Positions 53,255 to 61,822 of a stretch of DNA of 64,000 nucleotides are shown here, piece by piece. The position numbers were made by a program, and so were the translations under genes. The notes under the pieces were generated by a model that was not told where the DNA came from, did not search any database, and worked only from the letters and a program-made list of their open reading frames with translations. The stretch spans positions 1 through 64,000 of the forward strand of contig JBARUK010000004.1 of NCBI GenBank assembly GCA_049645705.1. The letters are read 5' to 3'. This DNA comes from JBGNFV01 sp049645705 (lineage in GTDB: Bacteria > Bacteroidota > Bacteroidia > Cytophagales > Cyclobacteriaceae). The first letter of the stretch is position 1, and every line of letters starts with the position of its first letter.

Positions 53255-54181
53255 ATGCCAGACATAAACTTATCACGCTCTATACTCATCAATGCCCCTG
53301 CTGCTAAGGTATACCAATCAGTAGCTGACCTGAACCACTGGACTACCTGGTCTCCATGGCTGATCATGGAACCGGAAGCTTCTGTAAATGTGGAAAGAGG
53401 AGGAAACTACTACGAATGGGATGGCCACAGGGTAGGCAGTGGCAATATGCAGGTGACGAACCAGCATGAAAATAACAGGGTGGACTATGACCTTACTTTT
53501 CTCAAGCCCTGGAAATCTGAAGCTAATGTCAGGTTTGAGGTAAAGGAAAAGGATGAAAATACGACGGAGGCCACCTGGTACATGGACAGTAAGCTACCCT
53601 TCTACCTGTTTTGGATGAAGAAGCAGATGGAGGCCTGGGTAGGGATGGACTATGAACGCGGGCTCAGGATGCTGAAGGACTTTGCGGAAAAGGATGAGAT
53701 AGAATCGAACCTGCTCTTTGGCGATGTGACGGTATACCCTGGGTGCCGGTATGCGGGCATTAAGACTGAGTGCACCCTGGACCAGCTGGGTGACCGTATG
53801 GGTGAGGACTTTGGCAGGCTGGGTCAGTTTTTTGATGACAAAAAGGAAATGATAGCGGGCGATGCTTTTGCCATCTACCATCAGTTTGACATAGTAAAGG
53901 ACAGAGCTGTATATACTGCGGCGCTTCCGCTATCGGACCTGCAAGCTGACCTGCCTGTGGAATATGCTACGGGTGAAATACCCAAAACGCAGATAAAGAC
54001 GCTAACGCACGTAGGACGGTATGAGCACCTGGGCAATGCCTGGAGTACGCTGTACGCTATGGAGCGTAACAAGGAGTTTAAGCGGAACAAAAAGGTGGAC
54101 CCCTTCGAGGTATACAGGAATATGCCGGGCCAGGTACCGGATAAGGAACTGGTGACTGAGGTAAACTTTCCGGTGAAGTAG
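53255..54181 (+). CDS. SRPBCC-GyrI-like two-domain protein
   Basis: 308 residues from the ATG at 53255 (MPDINLSRSILINAPAAKVY); upstream codons run through the REP hairpin. The N-terminal SRPBCC domain (about 1-145) has VYQSVADLNHWTTWSPWLIM. The C-terminal GyrI/effector-binding domain (about 160-305) has CRYAGIKTECTL, GDAFAIYHQFDIVKDRAVYT and THVGRYEHLGNAWSTLYAM. Such fusions bind small hydrophobic ligands and are often stress-related; the ligand is unknown. A bidirectional terminator follows. Confidence 0.82.
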   Translation: MPDINLSRSILINAPAAKVYQSVADLNHWTTWSPWLIMEPEASVNVERGGNYYEWDGHRVGSGNMQVTNQHENNRVDYDLTFLKPWKSEANVRFEVKEKDENTTEATWYMDSKLPFYLFWMKKQMEAWVGMDYERGLRMLKDFAEKDEIESNLLFGDVTVYPGCRYAGIKTECTLDQLGDRMGEDFGRLGQFFDDKKEMIAGDAFAIYHQFDIVKDRAVYTAALPLSDLQADLPVEYATGEIPKTQIKTLTHVGRYEHLGNAWSTLYAMERNKEFKRNKKVDPFEVYRNMPGQVPDKELVTEVNFPVK

Positions 54182-54185
54182 CATA

Positions 54186-54219
54186 AAAAAAGCCCCCTCG
54201 GGTGACGAGGGGGCTTTGA
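54186..54219. terminator. Bidirectional intrinsic terminator
   Basis: 11-bp stem AAGCCCCCTCG/CGAGGGGGCTT (54190-54200 with 54206-54216), loop GGTGA, with A-rich left and T-rich right flanks. It serves the plus-strand 53255 gene and the minus-strand cold-shock gene. Confidence 0.92.
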
Positions 54220-54238
54220 TAATTATTTGCTGTCGGCT

Positions 54239-54694
54239 CTATTTTTCTTTAGGCGACAAGGTCACTTTGCGGGCATTGGGCCCTTTGTGGGTCATTTCAA
54301 CCTCAAAGTTCACTCTATCATTTTCGTTAATGGAGTCTTCAAGGTCACTAATATGTACGAATATACTTTCCTGCGTCTCCAGGTCACGGATAAAGCCGTA
54401 GCCCTTTGATTCGTTAAAGAACGTCACTTTGCCTTTACGGACGGTATCCAGTGGCTCCACATCTTCCTGCTTGGGTACACTCACCTGGATGTCTTCTTTC
54501 TTCACTTTACGCTTGAAAGTAGGATCGGGTGGGGTATCGGAAATGTTGCCGAACTCATCTACGTAGGCCATCATTTCATCGAGATTGTTGCCATCGGCTG
54601 AGTGATCTTTTCTCTCCTGCCGGCGGGCTTTTTTCTCTTCTTTCTTCTTCGCCTTCTTTTTCTGTAACTCTTTTTTACTCCAGGTATCTGCCAT
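54239..54694 (-). CDS. Cold-shock-domain protein with lysine-rich N-terminal extension
   Basis: 151 residues. A strongly charged N-terminus (1-35: WSKKELQKKKAKKKEEKKAR) and an acidic linker precede a C-terminal cold-shock domain (about 83-148): KGKVTFFNESKGYGFIRDL and SIFVHISDLED, which are the RNP-1/RNP-2 equivalents. It binds single-stranded RNA/DNA. The extended basic form is common in Bacteroidota and differs from 65-70 residue CspA. A 7-bp hairpin lies in the 5' leader (54721-54739). Confidence 0.93.
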   Translation of the reverse strand: MADTWSKKELQKKKAKKKEEKKARRQERKDHSADGNNLDEMMAYVDEFGNISDTPPDPTFKRKVKKEDIQVSVPKQEDVEPLDTVRKGKVTFFNESKGYGFIRDLETQESIFVHISDLEDSINENDRVNFEVEMTHKGPNARKVTLSPKEK

Positions 54695-55139
54695 AATAAG
54701 ATTTTGGTGCTAAATATTACCCTCCGGACCACCCGGAGGCCAGCAAAAAATTTCTATTGTCTGCCAGCGCCGTTACCCGACGATATAATAATGCAAACTG
54801 TGAAACCATTATTCCAAAGGTGTGAAAAGCGGGAGGGAGTAGTACCTGACGCCTTTTGAACAAAATTGGAAGCTATAAAGATACAAAAAATAAATGGTAT
54901 TTGTTCCCTTTTACCTAAAAAGTGTAAGTACCTGCGGGAGGCTATATCCTTTGATATTATGCTTTAAAGCCCCATTAGCGGAGTCTGAACCGGTATGGGA
55001 TGATACGGTTAGTGTCCTGTGTAAGTAATAATGCCTGATTGCGCTCGTTGTAAAAACCAATAATTGTACTTTGTGGATTGCAAGTAGATTTATTTTGCCG
55101 TAAAGCAACCTGGCTATCAGGAATAAATGCCTGGACAAT
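54695..55139. other. Intergenic with leader hairpin
   Basis: No gene seen. Hairpin CCTCCGG-ACCAC-CCGGAGG at 54721-54739 lies 27 bp from the cold-shock start codon, within its probable leader; a regulatory role is possible but unproven. The rest is AT-rich promoter-like DNA for the divergent genes. Confidence 0.4.
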
Positions 55140-55883
55140 ATGCTTACAGAGCTAACAGACAGCATCCTGCACCGCTTCGCGTACGAAACCATTGCCGGAA
55201 TAACCATCCTGTGGTTTCTTTTCCTGTATTTCGGGGGCGGGGCTATCTTCATGATCACCTGCAGGGCGCTGTGTCGCAAAGGCTATCTGGAAAAGATCGT
55301 CCCGGGTGATGTGTCTCCCCGGCAGCGGGCCTTCGAGATCAGGCACTCCCTCCTTTCTATCCTCATCTTTGGCCTGAGCGGACTGCCGCTGGTATGGCTG
55401 GTACGCCAGGGCTATATACACTTGCTGCCAGACACGGCCTGGAACATAGCCTGGGGGCTACTGGTGCTCACGCTCTGGAACGAGGTGCATTTCTTTATCG
55501 TGCACAGGCTCATGCACACGGAATGGCTTATGCGCCACGTGCATCATGTGCATCACCGGAGTCGTATACCTACTGTCTGGAGTGTATTTAGCTTCCACCC
55601 ACTGGAAGCCATGCTACTGAGTACGGTACCGCTGACGCTGGTCTGCTGTCTGCCGCTGGCTCCTGCGTGCATCGTATTGTTTCCCCTGGTGAGCATACTG
55701 TTAAATTTTGCCGGGCATGCCAACTTCCGGGTTGGAAACGGGACGGGTAGTAAGTGGACGGGCTTTGCTACCCGCCACGCGGGACACCACTCGGGTACAC
55801 ACCGCAGCTTTGGCTTTGCCTCTCACCTGCCTGACCTGGTGAGGGACAGAAACAGAAAAAACCTGAAGAAACATGAAAAATGA
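55140..55883 (+). CDS. Sterol desaturase/fatty-acid hydroxylase-family membrane protein
   Basis: 247 residues with about four hydrophobic segments and the diiron histidine clusters of the family: HFFIVHRLMH (about 119-128), the H-x-x-H-H-type MRHVHHVHHRSRIP, and the later HAGHHSGTHRSFGF. It inserts hydroxyl or double bonds into lipid substrates using O2. It starts a three-gene operon; its 3' end overlaps the KAS III fusion gene by 11 bp. Substrate not determinable. Confidence 0.82.
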   Translation: MLTELTDSILHRFAYETIAGITILWFLFLYFGGGAIFMITCRALCRKGYLEKIVPGDVSPRQRAFEIRHSLLSILIFGLSGLPLVWLVRQGYIHLLPDTAWNIAWGLLVLTLWNEVHFFIVHRLMHTEWLMRHVHHVHHRSRIPTVWSVFSFHPLEAMLLSTVPLTLVCCLPLAPACIVLFPLVSILLNFAGHANFRVGNGTGSKWTGFATRHAGHHSGTHRSFGFASHLPDLVRDRNRKNLKKHEK

Positions 55884-57750
55884 AGTCTACATCACAGCTA
55901 TTGGCAGCTTTCTGCCGAATGAACGGGTGCCTAACGATGAGATGGAGGACTACCTGGGCCGGATAGGCGGAGAGGATAGCCGGGTAAGGCAGCGCATACT
56001 GAAGCAAAACGGCATTATGGGCAGACACTATGCCCTGGATAAGGAGCAGGCAAGCACGCATACAAATGCGGAGATGGCAGCGCTGGCGGCCGTAGAGGCC
56101 CTGCAGCGCAGCGGACTCGCAGCGGATAATATAGAGTTGCTGGCTACGGGCACTACACAGGGTGACCTGCCGGTGCCGGGCTTTGCCAGCATGGTGCACG
56201 CAGAGCTGCCGCTGGGTCGCTGCGAGGTAGCCAGCTTCCAGAGTGTATGTGCCAGCGGTATGATGGCGCTAAAGCATGCCTGGTCTCAGATCAGATGCGG
56301 TGAAAAGCAGGCGGCCATCAGTACGGGAAGTGAGTTTGCCAGCCGCCTCTTCAAAAGCAGCCGCTACGAAGCCCAGGGGCTGACGTCGGTTCCTTTCGAT
56401 ACTGAATTTCTGCGCTGGATGCTCTCCGACGGGGCCGGGGCATTTGTGGTACAGGACCGCCCTGCCACCCCGGGTGGCCTCTCTCTGCGGGTAGACTGGA
56501 TAGAGCTGGCCTCGCACGCTCATGCCTACCCGGCCTGCATGTATACGGGTATGGAGGACAACCGTAACGGTAACCGCCCTACCTGGCTGGACTACCCTGA
56601 CTACGAGTCGGCTTCACGCGCAGGAGCGCTTAACCTCAAGCAGGACATTCGCCTGCTTGATAAGGTGGTACAGCAGGGTGTAGGCCATTACTTTGACCTG
56701 ATAGATAAGGGCATGATAGACCCGGCAGCGGTATCGTGGCTATGCTGCCACTATTCCTCGGAGTTTTTCAGAAAGCCTATACGGGATCTGATGGAAAAAG
56801 GCGGAGGGGCCATACCGGAAGAAAAGTGGTTCAGTAATCTTACCACGAAAGGTAATACGGGTGCAGCGTCTATCTATATTATGCTGGAAGAGCTGCTCTA
56901 CTCGGGTAAGCTGGCGGAAGGCGATACCATATTATGCATGGTGCCGGAGAGTGGCCGGTTTATCACCTCATTTATGCAGCTAACGGTGACGGGATCGCAG
57001 GGTGGTAAAAAGGCATTTGCCCCGAGGCCGGTAGAGGCACCGGAGCTGGTGCTGGAAAGATCGAAGGTAAGTGAAAAGCTGGTAAGAGGGCTCACGGGGG
57101 TATGGATAGATTTTGAGACGCAACTGCTGCAGGTGCCGGTGGTAAGGCAGATACACGAGGGGCGCCTGTCGCAGGAAAACTACAGGCTCCTGCTCCACGA
57201 CCTCAGGCAGCAGGTGATAGATGGCTCGCAGTGGATAAGCCGGGCGGCTTCTAATATAGACATCGAGCTGTTCGACCTCCGGTCGGCATTTATCCGCCAC
57301 ACGGCTACGGAGCATAAGGACTACCAGCTGCTGGAGAAAAACTATACGGCGCTGGGAGAAGACGCGGCGGGCATCAGAACAGGCAGAAAGAACATAGGCA
57401 GTGAGGCGCTGTCGGCTTATATGTTTCAGAAGGCGAGCCAGCCAAACCCGGTAGACCTGCTGGGGGCTATGTTTATAATAGAGGGTATAGGCAAACGCCT
57501 GGCGGGCCACTGGGGCCGGATGATACAGGAGCAACTGGGACTGGCGGATGACCAGGTGTCTTTTTTTACCTATCATGGTGTAGCCGATGAAAATCATTTT
57601 CATCACCTGGAGCAGGCTATAGATACTCTGTGGGCCCACCCGTCGGTAGACGAAGGGAAGGCCATGACACTGGCGGACAGCATTATCAAAACAGCAAGGA
57701 CGGTAGCGAGGCTTTACCGCATGCAATTAGAGGAACTGGGAAATTACTAA
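55873..57750 (+). CDS. Ketoacyl synthase III fused to heme-oxygenase-like diiron domain
   Basis: 625 residues. Part 1 (1-375) is a KAS III/FabH-type thiolase fold with catalytic C126 (FQSVCASGMM), H293 (CCHYSSEFF, in place of the usual HQAN) and N328 (KGNTGAASI). Part 2 (about 395-622) is helical and matches the heme-oxygenase-like/'iron-containing redox enzyme' group, with candidate iron ligands in FIRHTATEHKDY (H476, E480, H481), IIEGIG (E537) and HGVADENHFHHLE (H568, D572, H575). It may condense an acyl group and oxidise the product. Cotranscribed with a lipid hydroxylase and an unknown protein. Confidence 0.8.
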   Translation: MKNEVYITAIGSFLPNERVPNDEMEDYLGRIGGEDSRVRQRILKQNGIMGRHYALDKEQASTHTNAEMAALAAVEALQRSGLAADNIELLATGTTQGDLPVPGFASMVHAELPLGRCEVASFQSVCASGMMALKHAWSQIRCGEKQAAISTGSEFASRLFKSSRYEAQGLTSVPFDTEFLRWMLSDGAGAFVVQDRPATPGGLSLRVDWIELASHAHAYPACMYTGMEDNRNGNRPTWLDYPDYESASRAGALNLKQDIRLLDKVVQQGVGHYFDLIDKGMIDPAAVSWLCCHYSSEFFRKPIRDLMEKGGGAIPEEKWFSNLTTKGNTGAASIYIMLEELLYSGKLAEGDTILCMVPESGRFITSFMQLTVTGSQGGKKAFAPRPVEAPELVLERSKVSEKLVRGLTGVWIDFETQLLQVPVVRQIHEGRLSQENYRLLLHDLRQQVIDGSQWISRAASNIDIELFDLRSAFIRHTATEHKDYQLLEKNYTALGEDAAGIRTGRKNIGSEALSAYMFQKASQPNPVDLLGAMFIIEGIGKRLAGHWGRMIQEQLGLADDQVSFFTYHGVADENHFHHLEQAIDTLWAHPSVDEGKAMTLADSIIKTARTVARLYRMQLEELGNY

Positions 57751-57754
57751 GCAC

Positions 57755-58651
57755 ATGGAAAAGTTATTTGACTACGAAACGCACGATGAAAGGGACCCGA
57801 ACCCCTGGCTGGCCATGTACCTGGACAGCAGCATCCCGATAAATGACGAAACGAAGCGGGCACTGATGCGGGACAATGACTCGGCCTCACGGCGCTACCT
57901 GCTGCCGTTCATCAGGGTATGGTCAGCCATGGCGATGTTCTTCATCCATATCTTCAAGTTTGTCCTGCCGGGCATACCCAACAGCTCGCGAATGCTGCAC
58001 CGCGTACTGGCGTGGGGGCTGAAACGCTTTGTGAGCCGGGATGCCAACCTGCTCATCTTTCGTCACTTTCATGTGGGTAGCGAGATCATGCAGTTTATCT
58101 CTAAAAATATAGAGGGGGTAGAGGTGTCTACAAGCCCGCTGAAACCTTATGATTTTGAAGCGATCAAGGACGATCTGTTTCTGAAACACGACCTGAACCT
58201 GTACAACTTTGTGATACGGCTGAATAAGGAACTGAAGGACCGGAACCTGGGCATCAAGGGCCGTCGCCCGCTAAACCTGGACATGATCACGTCGGACCGA
58301 TTCGATCATATCGAATTTCCTGACAGGTGGACGAACATACTGGATCTGAGATCGGCCATAGAACTGTTCACCCCTTTCTACCAGCTATTCCTTACGAAAA
58401 ATGACTTTGTGCGTGCGTCTAACAGTCTGCAACTGGATGAGACAATAGCAATCTATACCTCACAGATACTGGAAAGTCCGGCTCACCTGAGCCTGGTAAA
58501 CAATAAGCACCCTATGGTACCTGTAAGCACATATTCTGCCGCCTACCGGCTGGTGCTCCATGGGCTGGCGGCAGAAACACTCCACAAGGTACTGGTAAAG
58601 ATAAAGGAGAAGCAGTTTGCGGATGGTATCCTGGTCAGCATAGAGGGCTAA
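57755..58651 (+). CDS. Conserved protein of unknown function in the KAS III operon
   Basis: 298 residues, 4 bp after the KAS III fusion, so it belongs to the same operon. A hydrophobic stretch near 45-70 (WSAMAMFFIHIFKFVLPGIP) may anchor it to the membrane. The conserved-looking blocks RDANLLIFRHFHVGSEIMQF and HIEFPDRWTNILDLRSAIEL contain His/Glu residues that could bind metal. I do not recognise the family. Its linkage to acyl synthase and hydroxylase suggests a lipid or natural-product role. Confidence 0.65.
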   Translation: MEKLFDYETHDERDPNPWLAMYLDSSIPINDETKRALMRDNDSASRRYLLPFIRVWSAMAMFFIHIFKFVLPGIPNSSRMLHRVLAWGLKRFVSRDANLLIFRHFHVGSEIMQFISKNIEGVEVSTSPLKPYDFEAIKDDLFLKHDLNLYNFVIRLNKELKDRNLGIKGRRPLNLDMITSDRFDHIEFPDRWTNILDLRSAIELFTPFYQLFLTKNDFVRASNSLQLDETIAIYTSQILESPAHLSLVNNKHPMVPVSTYSAAYRLVLHGLAAETLHKVLVKIKEKQFADGILVSIEG

Positions 58652-58735
58652 GTGATCTGTTGGCCAGGAGGCGGGCAGGCTTTCATTTATTCTAATTATT
58701 ATTAGATCAGAGGTAATTAATCAATAACATTTCCT

Positions 58736-58921
58736 ATGAAAAATAATAAAATTAAACTCAAAGACATAAAGGTGGAGAGCTTTAAAACTACTGCCACTGA
58801 AAAACTCAAAGGTGGGTTATATGCAATGGACCGGGTAGACACCGGGATGAACACTGAGTTTATGCAAAAGACCTGCGCCCCCTACCCCTGCGTACCGCAA
58901 GAAACAGTTATAGGCGCCTAA
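58736..58921 (+). CDS. GG-leader precursor peptide 1 (pinensin-like)
   Basis: 61 residues: leader MKNNKIKLKDIKVESFKTTA through the double-glycine site KLKGG, then a core of about 34 residues with two Cys and several Thr (LYAMDRVDTGMNTEF, KTCAPYPCVPQET). The leader block L-K-D-I-K-V-E-S-F matches precursors 2-5, showing a common family. Cys and Thr/Ser in the core suit lanthionine formation. An intrinsic terminator follows. Confidence 0.75.
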   Translation: MKNNKIKLKDIKVESFKTTATEKLKGGLYAMDRVDTGMNTEFMQKTCAPYPCVPQETVIGA

Positions 58922-58932
58922 TGCTGCAAAAC

Positions 58933-58958
58933 AAGGGGCTTCTACTAAAGCCCCTTTA
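58933..58958 (+). terminator. Intrinsic terminator after precursor 1
   Basis: Stem AAGGGGCT/AGCCCCTT (58933-58940 with 58949-58956) followed by Ts. It gives precursor 1 its own transcript end. Confidence 0.8.
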
Positions 58959-59223
58959 TGTTTCCTTTCTGTATTCCTGCTATTCCCTTATGTTATTCAT
59001 TTAGCCTGCAGCCAATACCATTATCGTATATATAGAAATATTTAGCCTGCCCATCTTTCTATTACAAATAGCAAGTGTATAGTTTGGCTATACCTACTAT
59101 CACCATACTAATTATTAAGGCTTATTTCTATATTTTTTATAACAAAAAACACAATATTACCTCTTACTTATTTTTGCCCGCGAAATTGGTTATATTCATA
59201 GTGCCTTACCAAAACTTTTGAAA

Positions 59224-59421
59224 ATGAAAAAGGAAAAATTAACCATTGTTTCGCTCAAAGTCGAAAGCTTTGTGACAGAAACCAGCGACCGAATTATGGG
59301 TGGCGTGAAAGAAACAACCAATTGTACACAGCCTACTACTGATGTACAAGGCACGTGCGGTTACAAAACAACCGAACCTAAAACATGTGTAGACACTTAT
59401 AACTGGTGCTGGACACCCTGA
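59224..59421 (+). CDS. GG-leader precursor peptide 2 (pinensin-like)
   Basis: 65 residues from ATG 59224: leader MKKEKLTIVSLKVESFVTET to GG at about 26-27 (IMGG), and a core with four Cys and many Thr ending TEPKTCVDTYNWCWTP. The same ending, with three changes, is found in precursor 3, pointing to duplication. The AT-rich 300 bp upstream holds no gene and probably the promoter of this peptide operon. Confidence 0.8.
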   Translation: MKKEKLTIVSLKVESFVTETSDRIMGGVKETTNCTQPTTDVQGTCGYKTTEPKTCVDTYNWCWTP

Positions 59422-59447
59422 TAATTTTGACTTTAATTAATTCCAAT

Positions 59448-59618
59448 ATGAAAAAGAAACTTAATATTACTGACCTTAAGGTGAAAAGCTTTGTCACCGA
59501 AAGTAAAACTGCCGATATCAAAGGTGGAGCAGACAATACAGCTTTCCCCTGTGGTGTATACTTCAGAACAGAACCAAAGACTTGTGTAGAGTCTGTAAAC
59601 TGGTGCTGGACACCCTGA
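59448..59618 (+). CDS. GG-leader precursor peptide 3 (pinensin-like)
   Basis: 56 residues: leader MKKKLNITDLKVKSFVTESK, GG at about 26-27 (DIKGG), core ADNTAFPCGVYFR then TEPKTCVESVNWCWTP. Three Cys in the core. It follows precursor 2 by 26 bp and is probably cotranscribed with it. Confidence 0.82.
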   Translation: MKKKLNITDLKVKSFVTESKTADIKGGADNTAFPCGVYFRTEPKTCVESVNWCWTP

Positions 59619-59655
59619 GTTTTAGCCTGAAAAATTATATCAGTCTCGCGAACTA

Positions 59656-59775
59656 AACTTATCCGACCTGCAGGTAAAGAGCTTTGCAGTAGAAACAAAA
59701 GCGTCTCTTAAAGGAGGTGCTAAAACACTGATCTGGCAGTTATCCTGCGGACCGGTATTTTGTGATTTCTTATAA
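59656..59775 (+). pseudogene. Precursor peptide 4 without a start codon
   Basis: The frame encodes NLSDLQVKSFAVETKASLKGG and then AKTLIWQLSCGPVFCDFL, clearly the same leader-GG-core design with two core Cys. Upstream in frame there is no ATG, GTG or TTG before a TAG at 59623; where siblings have ATG-AAA-AAG the sequence reads CAGTCTCGCG. Probably a decayed copy, unless an unusual start is used. The terminator at 59786 still follows. Confidence 0.6.
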
Positions 59776-59785
59776 GTTATTATTC

Positions 59786-59810
59786 AGCCCCGGTATATTC
59801 GGGGCTTTTA
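59786..59810 (+). terminator. Intrinsic terminator after the precursor 2-4 group
   Basis: Stem AGCCCCG/CGGGGCT (59786-59792 with 59800-59806) and TTTTA. It separates the peptide operon from the convergent LanC-like gene. Confidence 0.8.
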
Positions 59811-59836
59811 TATAGCTTATAAAGTCCGGGCTAAGA

Positions 59837-61804
59837 TTAGACGCTAATTGCTGAAATACCCTCCGGCTCATTGACAAGCAGTAGATGACTACGAATCAGT
59901 TCCTTAAGCTGTGCCATGATTAATGTTTCAGCTCTATTTAATTCTGAGGGATCAAGCTCCATTGACAAAATTATCCGGTTTATACCTTCTTCTATTGTAA
60001 TTTGGGTAGTAAAGACATCTAGTATGGTCTCCGAAATTGCATTTAATAAGTAGATGGCAGGTCTGTTTAGTGTAGGGAGTATGGCATAGGTTATCAGTCT
60101 GTTTTCGTTGAAAGCATTATAATCCAAAGATGTCCAGTTATACCTGCTTTGCACCCTAAGAACGTCCGGGTCGGTTTGACATTTTGACTTAATTAAATCT
60201 GAATGGCTTACCTCTTGCAGCCATTCTACCCGCTGAAATTTCCGATAGCTCTTATAGGCCAGAAGGGCATCACTTAGTATATTATCAGAGATCGAGGCTA
60301 ATGCTACATCAAAAGTGACCGCCTCTTTTATTTTACCGGTATAATCGGATCGTACTACTATATCATTCCATATCGAAGTATTGTAAGGATTGCAGTGTTG
60401 TGTTATGGCGGTTTTCAAATATTCAGAATTGCTTTGCTCTAGTAATGTATAACTTCCAGGGAACCTGCTAGCCACTAACTTCTCTTTCATTTCCTTCTCG
60501 GATAAAAATAAATGGGGAAACAGCCGATGTTCTATTCTGTCCGAGTATGGTTCAGACAGGTAAGGTATAAGTATGGAAGGAATACGATCAGGACTGTAAA
60601 GTCTGAGAAAAAAATAACCTATGCCAGCATCTCCAATGAAGAGACTTGGCTCTTCCCGAACGAATCGTGTACCGGGTACATACATCTTATCTTCAGAAAA
60701 ACCTTCTAAAATTTCATCACCAATTTTTCGGGCCTTTTCCAGGTATTCTCTTTCCTGCCAGAACTGATAAGATATTAACCATAATTCGGCATTACCGCCT
60801 TCTCCATGGCAAAGGGTAGGCGTATCTCGTTTCGTAACACAAACCTTTTTCATCGCATCCGTTATGTCCGGTCTTATGGTTACGTCAGACAAATTTTCGA
60901 TATTGGCGAGCCTGATACGCGCAAGCCCTATACCTGCTGCCCCATGGCACCAGGCATTCGTATCGCGGCTCTCAACAAAGCGATTGAGGTTACTCTGATT
61001 ATAGGCTTCCCGAACTTCACTGATTTTTTCAGTACTAAATACATCGGTCCTGAAGTCGGGCCAGTTGGTATAACTTTCATCGAAAAATTGATTCTCGTAT
61101 CGATAAGCCTGTTTACCCAACCACATCAGACCTGAGTTATTGAAATAGTTTCCTACTTCTATAAGCACAAAGCCTACACCTCCTGATCCATGAGATAGCC
61201 CGCACAGACCCCGGGTGTTATATCTGTACCTGTCCCAGTATATGCCTTCCTTGTAGAAAAGTACGCTATTGATTAGACACCCGACCAATTGGTCTAATTG
61301 GACGAGTACACCATGATGCCGGGTAAATGCATGTAAATGAAGTAATCCTAATATAATACCGGCTGTACCCCCGAGCACATCGTGACCATTAGCTACCAGG
61401 TCCCTTTCAGGTATAATAGAAAACTTATCTGCATAATCTTCTGCAGCCTCTTTATATTTAATGTCTTTTGTACTGTAATATAATTCAATAGTCAAATAGA
61501 CCAGAGAAAGATAACCGGTATAGAAGGAGTAACTCTTGTTGGTAAGATCGGCACGCTTGTGTATTCGTTTCCACGCTTTAGAAGCAACCTGGAGGTAGTG
61601 AGTAATACCCGTTATGTTATATAACTGCAAGAGGAACAGAGCTATACCTGCCGAACCATTGTACAACCCCATGAGGTCATTTCTTAGATCCCTGTTTTTA
61701 ATCAGTTCTGCTGTATACCAATAGACCCCATCCTTATCTTGCTGTACATTTTCTATTAATTTATTACCTATTCTCTTTGCTTCTACGAGATACTTATCAT
61801 CCAC
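59837..61804 (-). CDS. LanC-like cyclase with probable C-terminal RRE (PqqD-like) domain
   Basis: 655 residues. The first ~405 form a LanC barrel with repeated G-G/H-G turns (LMGLYNGSAGIALFLL, DVLGGTAGI, GLSHGSGGVG, GDAGIGYFFLRL) and the zinc ligands C286 (AWCHG) and C332-H333 (LCHGEGG). It would add Cys thiols to dehydrated Ser/Thr to make lanthionines. A 170-residue unknown middle follows. The end (about 580-648; PAIYLLNAISETILDVF, ITIEEGINRIILSM, LKELIRSHLLL) has the pattern of PqqD-type leader-binding domains. It lies downstream of precursor 5 and convergent to precursors 2-4. No LanB, LanM-type dehydratase or transporter is in view. Confidence 0.85.
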   Translation of the reverse strand: MDDKYLVEAKRIGNKLIENVQQDKDGVYWYTAELIKNRDLRNDLMGLYNGSAGIALFLLQLYNITGITHYLQVASKAWKRIHKRADLTNKSYSFYTGYLSLVYLTIELYYSTKDIKYKEAAEDYADKFSIIPERDLVANGHDVLGGTAGIILGLLHLHAFTRHHGVLVQLDQLVGCLINSVLFYKEGIYWDRYRYNTRGLCGLSHGSGGVGFVLIEVGNYFNNSGLMWLGKQAYRYENQFFDESYTNWPDFRTDVFSTEKISEVREAYNQSNLNRFVESRDTNAWCHGAAGIGLARIRLANIENLSDVTIRPDITDAMKKVCVTKRDTPTLCHGEGGNAELWLISYQFWQEREYLEKARKIGDEILEGFSEDKMYVPGTRFVREEPSLFIGDAGIGYFFLRLYSPDRIPSILIPYLSEPYSDRIEHRLFPHLFLSEKEMKEKLVASRFPGSYTLLEQSNSEYLKTAITQHCNPYNTSIWNDIVVRSDYTGKIKEAVTFDVALASISDNILSDALLAYKSYRKFQRVEWLQEVSHSDLIKSKCQTDPDVLRVQSRYNWTSLDYNAFNENRLITYAILPTLNRPAIYLLNAISETILDVFTTQITIEEGINRIILSMELDPSELNRAETLIMAQLKELIRSHLLLVNEPEGISAISV

Positions 61805-61822
61805 TTTTTTACCACTTTATAT

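Noticed and set aside
56980..57726. 248-codon minus-strand open frame
   Set aside because: Antisense of the KAS III fusion gene, with composition typical of a shadow frame.
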